Shown: positions 36,852 through 46,382 of the stretch, piece after piece
How the letters are laid out: each line of letters opens with the position of its first letter
How positions within the stretch are numbered: the first letter of the stretch is position 1
NCBI RefSeq assembly: GCF_030296935.1
Contig: NZ_AP028032.1
Location: 2,604,001 to 2,668,000 of the forward strand
DNA length: 64,000 bases
Origin: Coprobacter fastidiosus
GTDB taxonomy: Bacteria; Bacteroidota; Bacteroidia; Bacteroidales; Coprobacteraceae
Direction: 5' to 3'
Translations under genes and position numbers: made by a program
Notes under the pieces: model-generated
Told to the model about the DNA's origin: nothing
Databases searched by the model: none
Seen by the model: the letters and a program-made list of their open reading frames with translations, nothing else

Positions 36852-37712
36852 ATGAATGTTGTTTGCGACAAACCTTCATTTACTATAAACCTGAACGGAG
36901 ATGTGGTAGCTCTGACTCCGCCTTTGGTAATGGGGATATTAAATGTTACTCCCGATTCGTTTTATGCTGGAAGTCGTTGTAATACCGAAACTGCTGTAAT
37001 ATCTCGTGCGAGAAAGATTGTCGAACAGGGTGGTGCGATTATCGATATAGGGGCTTACTCTTCTCGACCTCAGGCAGAGGATGTCCCGGAAGAAGAAGAG
37101 ATGAACCGTTTATCACGAGCTCTTTCGCTGATTCGGTCGGTATATCCGGATGTTTATATTTCTGTAGATACCTTTCGTGCAGAGGTAGCCCGTCGTTGTG
37201 TAGAGGAATTCGGAGTGACGATGATTAATGATATATCGGGAGGAGAACTGGATGATAAGATGTTTGAAACTGTTGCTTCTCTCGGAGTACCGTATATATT
37301 GATGCACATGCGCGGAACTCCCCGAACCATGCAGGAATATACGAATTATGGTGACATCATTGCCGATTTGTTAATGTATTTTTCTGAAAAGACGGATAAA
37401 CTCCGGTTGATGGGTGTGAATGATATTATTATAGACCCCGGCTTCGGATTTAGTAAAACGTTAGATGATAACTATTTATTGATGAATGGATTGTCTGAGT
37501 TCCAAGTGTTGGGATTCCCTGTCTTGGCAGGAATATCTCGAAAATCCATGATCTATAAATTGTTGGGAACATCTCCGGAAGAGAGCCTGAACGGTACGAC
37601 TGTACTGAATACTCTTGCTTTGTTGGGAGGTGCGGATATATTACGTGTACATGATGTCAAAGAAGCTGTGGAAACAGTGAAGATCGTTACGAAAACTTTA
37701 ACAACAAGATAG
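36852..37712 (+). CDS. folP: Dihydropteroate synthase
   Basis: A 286-residue TIM-barrel enzyme that joins p-aminobenzoate to dihydropterin pyrophosphate in folate synthesis; it is the sulfonamide target. Conserved blocks are MGILNVTPDSFYAGSR, IIDIGAYSSRPQA, MINDISGG, MHMRGTPRTMQ, IIIDPGFGFSKT and the C-terminal AGISRKSMIYKLLG. It is followed after 3 nt by cdaA, a typical Bacteroidetes pairing, and is probably one transcript with it. Confidence 0.97.
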   Translation: MNVVCDKPSFTINLNGDVVALTPPLVMGILNVTPDSFYAGSRCNTETAVISRARKIVEQGGAIIDIGAYSSRPQAEDVPEEEEMNRLSRALSLIRSVYPDVYISVDTFRAEVARRCVEEFGVTMINDISGGELDDKMFETVASLGVPYILMHMRGTPRTMQEYTNYGDIIADLLMYFSEKTDKLRLMGVNDIIIDPGFGFSKTLDDNYLLMNGLSEFQVLGFPVLAGISRKSMIYKLLGTSPEESLNGTTVLNTLALLGGADILRVHDVKEAVETVKIVTKTLTTR

Positions 37713-37715
37713 TTT

Positions 37716-38486
37716 ATGTTTGTTCATTTCGGAATAAAAGATGCTTTAGATATTTTGCTTGTCGGCTTGTTGCTCTATAATATCTACAAGATGATGAAAG
37801 ATTCCGGCACGATCAATATTTTTGCCGGTGTTATGGCCTTTATCGGAGTTTGGGTCGTTGTTACTCGGATTTTGGATATGCGTTTGCTCGGGGCGATAAT
37901 GGATAAGCTGGTAAGTGTCGGGGTCTTGATTTTAGTTATTTTGTTTCAAGATGAAATCCGTCGTTTTCTTGTCGAATTGGGATCTCATAAACGATGGCGG
38001 TTCTTTTTCAGATTATTCCTCCCCGATAAAGAAAAAAATACAGATCAGCAATCTTATATCATGCCTTTAGTGTATGCGTGTATGAATATGTCCAAGACCA
38101 AAACCGGTGCTCTTATCGTAATACAGAAAGATATGGCGCTTACAGCTTATGAGCAGACGGGAGATATTATAAATGCCGATGTCAATTCGCGTCTTATAGA
38201 AAATATTTTCTTTAAGAACAGTCCTTTGCATGACGGAGCTATGATTATTGCGGATAATCGTATTGTGGCGGCTGCCTGCATATTGCCAGTGTCTCATAAT
38301 AACGATATTCCTAAGTCTTTGGGATTGAGGCATCGTTCGGCATTGGGTATTACTCAAGAGTCGGATGCTACGGCTGTTATCGTATCGGAAGAAACCGGAA
38401 ACATTTCGGCTGCACGTAATGGTAAATTGCACTTGCGTCTTTCTGGTAAGGACTTGGAACATTTTTTGTCCGAAACTGCAGAATAA
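37716..38486 (+). CDS. cdaA: Diadenylate cyclase CdaA
   Basis: A 256-residue membrane enzyme making c-di-AMP from two ATP. Three N-terminal membrane helices lie in about residues 10-75 and the DAC (DisA_N) domain in about 95-240. The DGA motif is in SPLHDGAMII and the RHR motif in LGLRHRSALG, both essential for activity in this family. c-di-AMP controls potassium, osmotic and wall balance. It lies downstream of folP; no ybbR-like partner follows within the window. Confidence 0.95.
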   Translation: MFVHFGIKDALDILLVGLLLYNIYKMMKDSGTINIFAGVMAFIGVWVVVTRILDMRLLGAIMDKLVSVGVLILVILFQDEIRRFLVELGSHKRWRFFFRLFLPDKEKNTDQQSYIMPLVYACMNMSKTKTGALIVIQKDMALTAYEQTGDIINADVNSRLIENIFFKNSPLHDGAMIIADNRIVAAACILPVSHNNDIPKSLGLRHRSALGITQESDATAVIVSEETGNISAARNGKLHLRLSGKDLEHFLSETAE

Positions 38487-38611
38487 TTGTTATTTCAAGG
38501 ACGTAGAATCGTAATTTTTGGTGAGATAATTAAGTAATTGTATATTTATATATTTAATAAATGTAATAAATAAAAAGGGAAAATTAAATGGTCATAACGA
38601 ACGAATCTTTT

Positions 38612-38619
38612 TATTTTTG
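38612..38619 (+). promoter_or_regulatory. -7 box of the metal-linked trio
   Basis: TATTTTTG sits 10 nt before the ATG at 38629. No clear -33 box. It implies a short leader and supports the ATG over the upstream in-frame TTG at 38617. Confidence 0.4.
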
Positions 38620-38628
38620 CAGCGTACT

Positions 38629-39027
38629 ATGAGAAGTTTTCGTTATATATTGGCTGTTTCGTTGTCTCTGCTGATCGTTTTTGCGGGAGTAGGGGTTTCT
38701 ATTATGCACTATTGCTGTCCCGGATGTGAAGCGGAACAGAAATGCTGTGTTGCCGGTTGTGAAAAATGCCGTGATACAAATTTTTTATCGAATGACTCTT
38801 GTGGGGATGAAGGATGTTCTGCCACTGTTTATAAGGTAGATTTGGTGAAACAGTCTTGTGGATGTTCTGTTTCTGTTCCTTTTGCGCAAATTCTCTGTTA
38901 TTTGTCGCCAGATGTGAAAAAAAATCTTTCATCTGTTGATTCCGAACGTGTCGAGATACGGGATATTCCTCCTAATCCGGTATGTACACGTTATTATCTT
39001 GCTCTTTATTCAGTTTTTCTTATTTAG
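38629..39027 (+). CDS. HYC_CC_PP-type cysteine-rich protein
   Basis: A 132-residue exported protein: hydrophobic N-terminus (5-25), then HYCCPGCEAEQKCCVAGCEKC, further Cys pairs SCGDEGC and SCGCSV, and a C-terminal DIPPNP. The HYC, CC and PP elements are the marks of the HYC_CC_PP family, small proteins found near TonB-dependent receptors and metal-handling genes. Twelve or more cysteines in a probable periplasmic protein suggest metal binding or disulfides. It starts a group with the TonB-dependent receptor and the HMA protein, although 210 bp separate it from the receptor. A direct role in metal uptake is inferred. Confidence 0.8.
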   Translation: MRSFRYILAVSLSLLIVFAGVGVSIMHYCCPGCEAEQKCCVAGCEKCRDTNFLSNDSCGDEGCSATVYKVDLVKQSCGCSVSVPFAQILCYLSPDVKKNLSSVDSERVEIRDIPPNPVCTRYYLALYSVFLI

Positions 39028-39237
39028 AATTTATTGTGGGGGGATAAGCAAATGTCTCTTTGGGAAGAGTCTGCTTGTTCCTGTGCAGCGTGTCTTGAGT
39101 TATTTTAAGATGCGTGATTTTGTATTTCCCCTATTGCAAGTCGAGTTGCCGGACATATCTCAATGAACGGGAAAGGCTTTGTGATTATGGGCGTTATGGA
39201 AAGACTGAGTTTTTGAGTAATAAATAAACTGTCATAT

Positions 39238-41454
39238 ATGAAATATATATTTTTGATATTTTTCTCTTTGCTTTTGTACCCGGTACAGGCTAAGGTAAGG
39301 GGTGTTGTTAAAGATAGTGCAGGAGAGCCGTTACCTGGAGCTAATGTAGCATGGGTCAATACAAAGATTTTTACGGTTACTGCCGAAGACGGAAGCTTTT
39401 CTGTTGATAAACCTAAGGATAGCGAAACGTTGGTTATTAGTTATATAGGGTTTGAAAATGATACGATCCATGTCGATAGTGAAAATGTAAAATTGGAAAT
39501 AGTTTTACGTGAGGGATTGTCTTTAGGCGAGGTTAATGTCGTAAGACGCAGGTTCGGAACTACAAAATTAAGAAGTAGTGCCATGAATGTCGATATTATC
39601 AGTAGTGCAGAATTAAGTCGTGCGGCATGTTGCAATTTGGGTGAAAGTTTTGTAACAAATCCATCTGTCGATGTGAGTTATTCAGATGCTGCTACGGGTG
39701 CGAAGCAAATTAAATTATTGGGGTTGTCCGGTACATACGTGCAGATGATGACCGAGAATATCCCTAATTACAGAGGTGCTGCAGCTCCTTATGGGTTGGG
39801 ATATGTTCCCGGACCGTGGATGCAGAGTATTCAGGTGAGTAAAGGTAGTTCGTCTGTCAAAAACGGATACGAGTCTATTACAGGACAGATTAATGTCGAA
39901 TTTAAGAAGCCCCAGTTACCGGAAGCTGATTGGGTTTCTGCCAATCTGTTTGCCAGCAGTACGGGGCGTTATGAGGCCAATGCCGATGCTACATTAAAGC
40001 TGTCTAAGCGTTGGAGTACTTCGCTTTTAGCTCATTATGAAAATGAAACGATGGCTCATGATGCCAATCATGACGGTTTTGCGGATATTCCTCGAGTAGA
40101 GCAATATAATCTTTGGAATCGTTGGGCGTATATGGGGGATCATTATGTTTTTCAAGCCGGTATTAAAGCTCTTTCTGAATGGCGGAATAGCGGTCAGGTA
40201 AATCATGGTGGAAATCCGGGACAGGAGTTGTATAAAATCGGAATCGATACTCGACGCTATGAAGCTTTTACCAAAAACGCTTATATCTTTAATAAAGAAA
40301 AGAATACGAATCTGGCTCTTATTCTCCAAGGAACTTTTCATAATCAGGATGCCGTTTATGGGCATAAACTTTATGATGTGGATCAGACCAATGTGTATGC
40401 TTCATTGTTGTTCGAGACTGAATTTAGTAAACGGCATAGTCTTTCTACCGGTTTGAGTTTTAATTATGACGGATATGATCAGCGATACCGTTTGACGAAC
40501 GATGTAGAGCTCCCTCGTCTTAAATCTTTTGAAAAAGAATCTGTTCCGGGAGCTTATGTGCAATATACCTATAATTTGGAAGATAAATTGATACTTATGG
40601 GTGGAATACGAGGAGATTACAGTAGTATGCACGGTTTTTTTGTTACCCCTCGGGCACATGTCAAATATAATCCGAATGAGTTTGTAAATTTCCGTCTTTC
40701 GGCAGGGAAAGGATATCGAACCAATCATGTGTTGGCAGAAAATAATTATTTGCTTGCCAGCAGTCGAAAAGTAAGAATTGCCGGAGATTTGGATCAAGAA
40801 GAGGCTTGGAATTACGGAGCAAGTATTTCGTCGTATATCCCTTTGTTCGGTAAGACCTTGAACCTTAATGCAGAATATTATTATACGGATTTTTTGAAGC
40901 AAGTAGTTGTAGATATGGATACAGATCCGCATGAAATAGCATTTTATAATCTGAACGGACGTTCTTATTCTCATGTTTTTCAGGTAGAGGCGAATTATCC
41001 TCTTTTCAAAGGCTTTACTCTTACGGCGGCTTATCGTTTTACAGATGCGAAGACTACTTATAACGGAGAGCTTAAAGAAAGACCTTTGACAAGCAGGTAT
41101 AAAGGACTGGTGACGGCATCCTATAAGACACCTCTTGAAATATGGCAATTTGATGCGACTCTTCAGTTGAACGGAGGCGGTCGGATGCCGAGTCGGTATA
41201 TTCTGGAAGATGGGACTCCTTCATGGAGTGCCCGCTATGGTTCTTTTGAGCAGCTTAGTGTGCAAATTACACGTTACTTCCGTCGTTGGTCTATTTATGT
41301 GGGCGGAGAGAACCTGACGAATTTTAAACAGAAAAATCCGATTATCGATGCGGCCAATCCGTGGGGAGAAAATTTTGACTCTACGATGATATGGGGGTCT
41401 GTACACGGGGCGAAAGCTTATATAGGAATTCGTTTTAACTGGGCTCGAAATTAG
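39238..41454 (+). CDS. TonB-dependent receptor with carboxypeptidase-like N-terminal domain
   Basis: A 738-residue outer-membrane receptor. Signal peptide about 1-19 ends in VQA, a CarboxypepD_reg-like domain (VRGVVKDSAGEPLPGANV) follows, then the plug with AACCNLGESFVTNP and KGSSSVKNGYESITGQINVEF, and a 22-strand barrel to the C-terminal IGIRFNW. The CC pair in the plug is common in receptors that sit beside HYC_CC_PP and HMA genes. Uptake needs TonB-ExbBD, which is encoded at the right end of the window. The likely cargo is a metal or metal complex, by context only. The HMA gene follows after 36 nt. Confidence 0.92.
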   Translation: MKYIFLIFFSLLLYPVQAKVRGVVKDSAGEPLPGANVAWVNTKIFTVTAEDGSFSVDKPKDSETLVISYIGFENDTIHVDSENVKLEIVLREGLSLGEVNVVRRRFGTTKLRSSAMNVDIISSAELSRAACCNLGESFVTNPSVDVSYSDAATGAKQIKLLGLSGTYVQMMTENIPNYRGAAAPYGLGYVPGPWMQSIQVSKGSSSVKNGYESITGQINVEFKKPQLPEADWVSANLFASSTGRYEANADATLKLSKRWSTSLLAHYENETMAHDANHDGFADIPRVEQYNLWNRWAYMGDHYVFQAGIKALSEWRNSGQVNHGGNPGQELYKIGIDTRRYEAFTKNAYIFNKEKNTNLALILQGTFHNQDAVYGHKLYDVDQTNVYASLLFETEFSKRHSLSTGLSFNYDGYDQRYRLTNDVELPRLKSFEKESVPGAYVQYTYNLEDKLILMGGIRGDYSSMHGFFVTPRAHVKYNPNEFVNFRLSAGKGYRTNHVLAENNYLLASSRKVRIAGDLDQEEAWNYGASISSYIPLFGKTLNLNAEYYYTDFLKQVVVDMDTDPHEIAFYNLNGRSYSHVFQVEANYPLFKGFTLTAAYRFTDAKTTYNGELKERPLTSRYKGLVTASYKTPLEIWQFDATLQLNGGGRMPSRYILEDGTPSWSARYGSFEQLSVQITRYFRRWSIYVGGENLTNFKQKNPIIDAANPWGENFDSTMIWGSVHGAKAYIGIRFNWARN

Positions 41455-41490
41455 AGAAATCAATATGTTTAATAAAAAAGGAATAAAGTT

Positions 41491-41802
41491 ATGAAAGCGA
41501 AAAGATTTACAGCCGTTTTAGTAATGGCATTATTGAGTGTGACGGTGATTGTGGCGAAAGATCTCCGGATAGTCGTGTTTAAAGTTCCTCAAATGTATTG
41601 CGAAAATTGTGAACGGAAAGTAAAAGACAATATCCGTTTTGAGAAAGGAGTAAAAGAGATCTCTACCGATTTAAAAGAAAAGACGGCTTCGATTACCTAT
41701 GATGCTGATAAAACGACTGTTGAAAAATTGAAAGAAGGATTCAAAAAGTTCAATTATGAGGCAGAATTTGTAAAAGAAACCAAGAAAGAGAAAAAGAAAT
41801 AA
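41491..41802 (+). CDS. Secreted heavy-metal-associated (HMA) domain protein
   Basis: A 103-residue protein with a signal peptide (about 1-22) and one HMA domain: VVFKVPQMYCENCERKVKDNI holds the CxxC metal site (YCENC). The ferredoxin-like fold ends near YEAEF, and a Lys/Glu-rich tail closes the protein. Because it is exported, it may be a periplasmic metal chaperone for the adjacent TonB-dependent receptor. Copper is usual for such CxxC domains, but the metal is not proven. It lies 36 nt after the receptor gene and before a strong terminator. Confidence 0.9.
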   Translation: MKAKRFTAVLVMALLSVTVIVAKDLRIVVFKVPQMYCENCERKVKDNIRFEKGVKEISTDLKEKTASITYDADKTTVEKLKEGFKKFNYEAEFVKETKKEKKK

Positions 41803-41864
41803 AGCTGTATTATATGATGAAACATGGCTATCGATAAAGAGCCATTCTAAATTTTCATTAAACT

Positions 41865-41901
41865 AAAAGCCGCCATTTTAATCGTAAAATGACGGCTTTT
41901 T
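41865..41901. terminator. Bidirectional terminator between the HMA and alaS genes
   Basis: AAAAGCCGcCATTTTA pairs with TAAAATGaCGGCTTTT. It serves both convergent genes. Confidence 0.85.
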
Positions 41902-41912
41902 GCTGTTAAAAT

Positions 41913-44534
41913 TTATTTCTCTGCCAGTGCAATAATTTTATCTATGGCTACGGATATTCCTTCCGGATTTCTCCCTCCGGCTTGAGCAAAATGAGGCTGT
42001 CCACCACCACCTCCTTGTATATATTTTGCTCCTTCACGAACGAGAGCCGATGCATTAAGCCCTGCAGAAACAAGGTCATCGCTTAACATTACGGTAAGTA
42101 ACGGCTTGTTTTTCTCATCTACTGTTCCTGCAACGAATAAAAGGTGTTCGGGAACTTCACCTCGTATTTGGAAAGCAATATCTTTTACTACCTCTGCCGG
42201 AGTTGCGGCTTTGAGGAGTATGATTTTCATTCCCGAACGTTCTTTCATATTTTTCAGTAGAGATTCTTTCATCAAAGCGACTTTTTCTTTGATAAATTCT
42301 TCTGTCCGTTTTTTCAAATCAGCATTTTCATCTATCGCTTTTCTGATAGCAGCGGTAATATCCGGAACATTGTTGAAAATTTGTCGGATTGTTTTTAATG
42401 TGTCTTGTTGGAAATCGACCAGCTCTTCAGCTTTTGCAGCGGAGACAGCCTCAATACGACGTACGCCGGCAGCGATAGAACTTTCGGAAATGATACGGAT
42501 CATACCGATATTTCCTGTATTTGCAACGTGAGTACCTCCACAGAGTTCGATAGAAGAACCGTACTGGATAACTCGAACCTCAACTCCGTATTTTTCTCCG
42601 AATAGCGCCATTGCTCCCATTTGTTTTGCTTCTGCAATAGGAACATTGCGGTGCTCGTTCAAAGGGATAGCTTGACGAACTTTCCGATTAGCAAGTTGTT
42701 CTACCAATCGCAATTCTTCATCAGTTACTTTTTGGAAATGAGAAAAATCGAAACGCAGTATATCGGGCGTTACCAATGATCCTTTTTGTTCTACATGTGT
42801 GCCGAGTACCGTGCGAAGAGCTTCATGCAGCAGATGAGTCGCCGAGTGATTGCAAGCTGTTGCAAGTCTGGCTTCTTTATTGATAACCGCCCGAAGTGTA
42901 GCGGTGATGTCTTTCGGGAGCTTTTCGCTGATGTGAATACTCAGGTTATTTTCTTTTTTCGTATTGATTATTTTTATCGTTTCGCCTTCGCCGGTTAAAG
43001 TTCCGGTATCACCTACCTGTCCTCCGCTTTCTGCGTAGAACGGGGTCTGATCGAGAACGATTTGATATAATTCTTTATTTTTTTGTTTGATTTTACGATA
43101 ACGGAGTATTTCTGCATCACATTCGGTAAAATCGTATCCGATAAAACGAGGTTCACCTTCTTTTACGACTACCCAGTCTCCGGTTTCGATAGCAGCAGCG
43201 TTTCGTGCCCGTTCTTTTTGCTGTTGCATTTGAGCATCAAATTCTTTTGTATCTACCGATAATCCGTTTTCTTTAAGAATCAATTCGGTGAGGTCGAGCG
43301 GGAATCCGTAAGTGTCGTAAAGAGTAAATGCGTCTTTTCCATTGATGCAATCCATTCCGGCTTCTTTGGTGTCTGCCATTACTTTATCCAACAATTTCAT
43401 TCCGGTAGCAAGAGTGCGTAAGAAAGATTCTTCTTCTTCTTTAATGACTTTCTCGATCAATATCTTTTGAGAAATTAATTCAGGGTAGGCATCTCCCATC
43501 GTATCGATAAGAGTCGGTATGAGCGTATATATAAACGCTTGATGTTGACCGAGGAATGTGTACCCGTAACGTACGGCACGGCGAAGGATGCGACGAATTA
43601 CATATCCTGCCTTAGCATTTGACGGTAATTGTCCGTCGGTGATAGAAAACGCTATGGTGCGCACATGGTCGGCAATAACCCGCATGGCAATATCGGCTTG
43701 CCGGTCTTCTCCGTATTTTTTGCCGCATAGTTGCCCGATTGCTCCGATTATCGGCTGGAATACATCGGTGTCATAGTTCGATGTTTTTCCTTGTAGAGCC
43801 ATGCAAAGGCGTTCAAATCCCATTCCGGTATCGATAACTTTGGCCGGCAGAGGTTCGAGAGATCCGTCGGCTTTACGGTTGTATTGCATGAATACGAGAT
43901 TCCATATCTCTATTACTTGAGGATGACTCTCATTTACCAACGTTACACCGTCTATTTGAGCCCGCTCTGCATCGCTTCGCAAATCGATGTGTATTTCGGA
44001 ACAAGGACCGCAAGGGCCGGTATCGCCCATTTCCCAAAAATTATCTTTACGGTTTCCGTTTATGATATGAGAAGCGGGGAGATGTTTTTCCCAATACGAT
44101 GCTGCTTCGTTGTCACGTTCCAGACCTTCGGGGGCGTAACCTTCGAATACGGTGGCATATAATCTGTCCGGATCTATTTTGAGAATATCCACAAGGTATT
44201 CCCAAGCCCAGTCTATAGCTTCTTTTTTAAAATAATCTCCGAACGACCAGTTCCCCAGCATTTCGAACATAGTGTGGTGATATGTATCCAATCCTACTTC
44301 TTCGAGATCATTGTGTTTTCCACTGACCCGAAGACATTTTTGGGAGTCGGCGACCCGTTTGTAACGTGCCGGAACATTTCCGAGAATAATATCTTTAAAC
44401 TGGTTCATTCCTGCATTGGTGAACATCAATGTGGGATCATCTTTTATTACCATGGGAGCGGAAGGAACGATCTGGTGTCCCTTGGAGTTGAAAAAGCTCT
44501 TGAACGATTCGCGAATTTCCTTAGCTGTGAGCAT
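41913..44534 (-). CDS. alaS: Alanyl-tRNA synthetase
   Basis: An 873-residue class II synthetase in the usual bacterial layout. The N-terminal catalytic part has [21 protein letters not shown] and [10 protein letters not shown]. The editing domain has [11 protein letters not shown] and CGGTH, the zinc ligands (HxxxH and CxxxH), and the C-terminal oligomerisation part ends [13 protein letters not shown]. It charges tRNA-Ala and clears mischarged Ser/Gly. A copy of the dispersed repeat and a -7-like TATTTTTG on the minus strand (44631-44638) lie upstream. Confidence 0.97.
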   Translation of the reverse strand: MLTAKEIRESFKSFFNSKGHQIVPSAPMVIKDDPTLMFTNAGMNQFKDIILGNVPARYKRVADSQKCLRVSGKHNDLEEVGLDTYHHTMFEMLGNWSFGDYFKKEAIDWAWEYLVDILKIDPDRLYATVFEGYAPEGLERDNEAASYWEKHLPASHIINGNRKDNFWEMGDTGPCGPCSEIHIDLRSDAERAQIDGVTLVNESHPQVIEIWNLVFMQYNRKADGSLEPLPAKVIDTGMGFERLCMALQGKTSNYDTDVFQPIIGAIGQLCGKKYGEDRQADIAMRVIADHVRTIAFSITDGQLPSNAKAGYVIRRILRRAVRYGYTFLGQHQAFIYTLIPTLIDTMGDAYPELISQKILIEKVIKEEEESFLRTLATGMKLLDKVMADTKEAGMDCINGKDAFTLYDTYGFPLDLTELILKENGLSVDTKEFDAQMQQQKERARNAAAIETGDWVVVKEGEPRFIGYDFTECDAEILRYRKIKQKNKELYQIVLDQTPFYAESGGQVGDTGTLTGEGETIKIINTKKENNLSIHISEKLPKDITATLRAVINKEARLATACNHSATHLLHEALRTVLGTHVEQKGSLVTPDILRFDFSHFQKVTDEELRLVEQLANRKVRQAIPLNEHRNVPIAEAKQMGAMALFGEKYGVEVRVIQYGSSIELCGGTHVANTGNIGMIRIISESSIAAGVRRIEAVSAAKAEELVDFQQDTLKTIRQIFNNVPDITAAIRKAIDENADLKKRTEEFIKEKVALMKESLLKNMKERSGMKIILLKAATPAEVVKDIAFQIRGEVPEHLLFVAGTVDEKNKPLLTVMLSDDLVSAGLNASALVREGAKYIQGGGGGQPHFAQAGGRNPEGISVAIDKIIALAEK

Positions 44535-44630
44535 ATTTAATGATTTATAGTTTACGTTTATTAAGCAGTTGTTTTTCAGTAGAGCCGATAAATAAGTCTG
44601 TTGTTATTTAATATTCTGAAAAACAGTTTG

Positions 44631-44638
44631 CAAAAATA
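44631..44638 (-). promoter_or_regulatory. -7 box upstream of alaS
   Basis: The minus-strand sequence TATTTTTG matches TAnnTTTG about 97 nt before the alaS start. The -33 part is not clear. Confidence 0.35.
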
Positions 44639-44685
44639 GCCTAAAATATTATTTTTGTGGCTATTGTTGCGCAAAAAATTACTAA

Positions 44686-44804
44686 GAGCCTGTTTAAAAA
44701 TTCCGGTAAAGTAATTTTGTCGTTTTTTTTCAGGCTTGTTTTCGGTCTGTTTCCCTGTTTTTTAGTTTGCTGTTAAAAATATGTTTTTTCAGGAAAGACA
44801 GGTA
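44686..44804. repeat. Dispersed inverted-end repeat, copy E (truncated or eroded)
   Basis: It begins GAGCCTGTTTAAAAATTCCGG, an excellent match to the left end, then a CGTTTTTTTTCAGG...TTCGGTCTGTTTCCC block similar to copies B-D. The right end is only faintly seen as GAAAGACAGG, so this copy is shorter and eroded. It lies between alaS and the M23 peptidase gene. Confidence 0.6.
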
Positions 44805-44890
44805 TTAATATATCGGTATTTTGCGTTTTATAGAACGGGGACGGTATGTCTTGCCAGTGATTATGACCCGAATGTATTGAGCAAAATGTT

Positions 44891-45862
44891 ATGAGAAAAA
44901 AAGTCTTTTATGTATATAATCCCAATACGTTGAGTTATGAACGGGTGTATCCATCGTTCAGAAAACGTATGGCTACGGTTTTTCGTCATTTGTTGAGCGG
45001 AATTATATTGGGAGGAATTTTGTTTTCGGTGTTGAACTATTTTGTGGACTCTCCCCGTGAGAAAATGTTGAAACGGGAGAATCAGCAGATGCGGTCTCAA
45101 TATAAGTTGCTTTCTCGTCGTTTGGATGAAGCTCTGGATGTTATGGCCGATGTAAGAGAAAGAGATGCGAATCTGTACCGGGTTATTTTGCAAGCAGATC
45201 CGATTAGTGCGGCAGTTTGGAATGCCGGAACGGATAATGTGTCCCGTTATCAGGATTTGATGAACCTTTCGGATGCAGATTTGGTTGTTGCTACGACACA
45301 GAAGGTTGAACAGCTTAACCGACAGTTATATGTGCAGACTAATTCGATTAATGAATTGGTGAAATTGGGACAGCAGAATGAAGATAGGATAAATTGCTTG
45401 CCGGCAATTCAGCCTGTGTCGAACAAAGATTTGAAGCGAACGGCTTCGGGATATGGGCTGCGCATAGACCCTATTTATAAAACCCGTAAATTTCATGAGG
45501 GGATGGATTTTGCCGCAGATATCGGAACTCCGGTATATGTTACGGGAAACGGTACGGTTGTCGAGACTGGTTGGAAACAGGGGTATGGAAAAACGATTGT
45601 CATCAATCATGGGTATGGATATAAAACCCGTTATGCTCATTTGAGCCATATTTCTGTGCGGAACGGACAAAAGGTTATTCGGGGAGAGGAGATCGGTTTA
45701 GTGGGAAATACCGGTAAATCGACAGGCCCTCATCTTCACTATGAAGTAATTTATAAAGGCAAACATGATAATCCGATTAACTATTATTTCTTTGATTTGA
45801 GTCCTGCTGACTATGACCGCATGATACAGATTGCCGAAAATCAAGGACGGGTAATGGATTAA
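44891..45862 (+). CDS. M23 family metallopeptidase (murein hydrolase-like)
   Basis: A 323-residue bitopic protein: membrane helix about residues 32-52, a coiled-coil stretch about 58-110, then a linker and a C-terminal LytM/M23 domain. Its zinc site is H202 in HEGMDF with D206 and the H281-L-H283 pair in PHLHYE, so an active peptidoglycan endopeptidase is possible. The coiled coil with LytM domain resembles the family that includes M23 peptidases controlling cell division or septal cleavage. A MerR-type gene follows after 10 nt. Confidence 0.93.
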   Translation: MRKKVFYVYNPNTLSYERVYPSFRKRMATVFRHLLSGIILGGILFSVLNYFVDSPREKMLKRENQQMRSQYKLLSRRLDEALDVMADVRERDANLYRVILQADPISAAVWNAGTDNVSRYQDLMNLSDADLVVATTQKVEQLNRQLYVQTNSINELVKLGQQNEDRINCLPAIQPVSNKDLKRTASGYGLRIDPIYKTRKFHEGMDFAADIGTPVYVTGNGTVVETGWKQGYGKTIVINHGYGYKTRYAHLSHISVRNGQKVIRGEEIGLVGNTGKSTGPHLHYEVIYKGKHDNPINYYFFDLSPADYDRMIQIAENQGRVMD

Positions 45863-45872
45863 TTTTTGAAGA

Positions 45873-46253
45873 ATGGATACGGAGAAGAAACAGAAACGGA
45901 TTTATTATACAATCGGAGATGTCGCTGAATATTTCGGGGTAAACGAATCTACTCTCCGGTATTGGGAAGACGAGTTTGATATTATTACACCTCGTCGTTC
46001 TTCAAGGGGTGTACGTTTTTATAATCAGGAAGATATTGATAATGTCCGGTTAGTCTATTATCTATTGAAGGAGAAAGGCCTGACCCTTGCCGGCGCAAAG
46101 AAACAGTTAAGAGAAAACCGATCTGGGGTTATCCGGAGTAATGAGATCATATCACGTTTAAAGAGTGTTCGTGAAGAGCTTTGCGGAATACGGAATGAGT
46201 TGGCAAAAATCGATGTTTCCGGTCACAATGAATCGGATGAGGCTGATTTGTGA
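45873..46253 (+). CDS. MerR-family transcriptional regulator
   Basis: A 126-residue protein with a MerR winged helix near the N-terminus: YYTIGDVAEYFGVNESTLRYWEDEF, followed by RFYNQEDIDNVRLVYYLLKEKGLTLAGAKKQL. A short C-terminal coiled coil would dimerise it. There are no CxxC ligands, so it is not a metal sensor of the classical type. It follows the M23 gene by 10 nt; the target is unknown. Confidence 0.92.
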   Translation: MDTEKKQKRIYYTIGDVAEYFGVNESTLRYWEDEFDIITPRRSSRGVRFYNQEDIDNVRLVYYLLKEKGLTLAGAKKQLRENRSGVIRSNEIISRLKSVREELCGIRNELAKIDVSGHNESDEADL

Positions 46254-46318
46254 TTTTTTATTGTAAAACTTATACAGGCGGTTTTCCTTTATTTTTTACT
46301 GGTCCGGTTTTGAATGAT

Positions 46319-46367
46319 AACAAAAGCCACAAGGAATTTCTGTCGGAGATTTCTTGTGGCTTTTGTT
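46319..46367. terminator. Bidirectional terminator between merR and purB genes
   Basis: A 15-bp stem AACAAAAGCCACAAG / CTTGTGGCTTTTGTT with a 19-nt loop, shared by the convergent genes. Confidence 0.88.
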
Positions 46368-46382
46368 ATATTTATAAATATA

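Noticed and set aside
40402-41148. Minus-strand frame of 248 codons inside the TonB-dependent receptor gene
   Set aside because: It has no recognisable motif and lies fully within the receptor gene; a chance frame.
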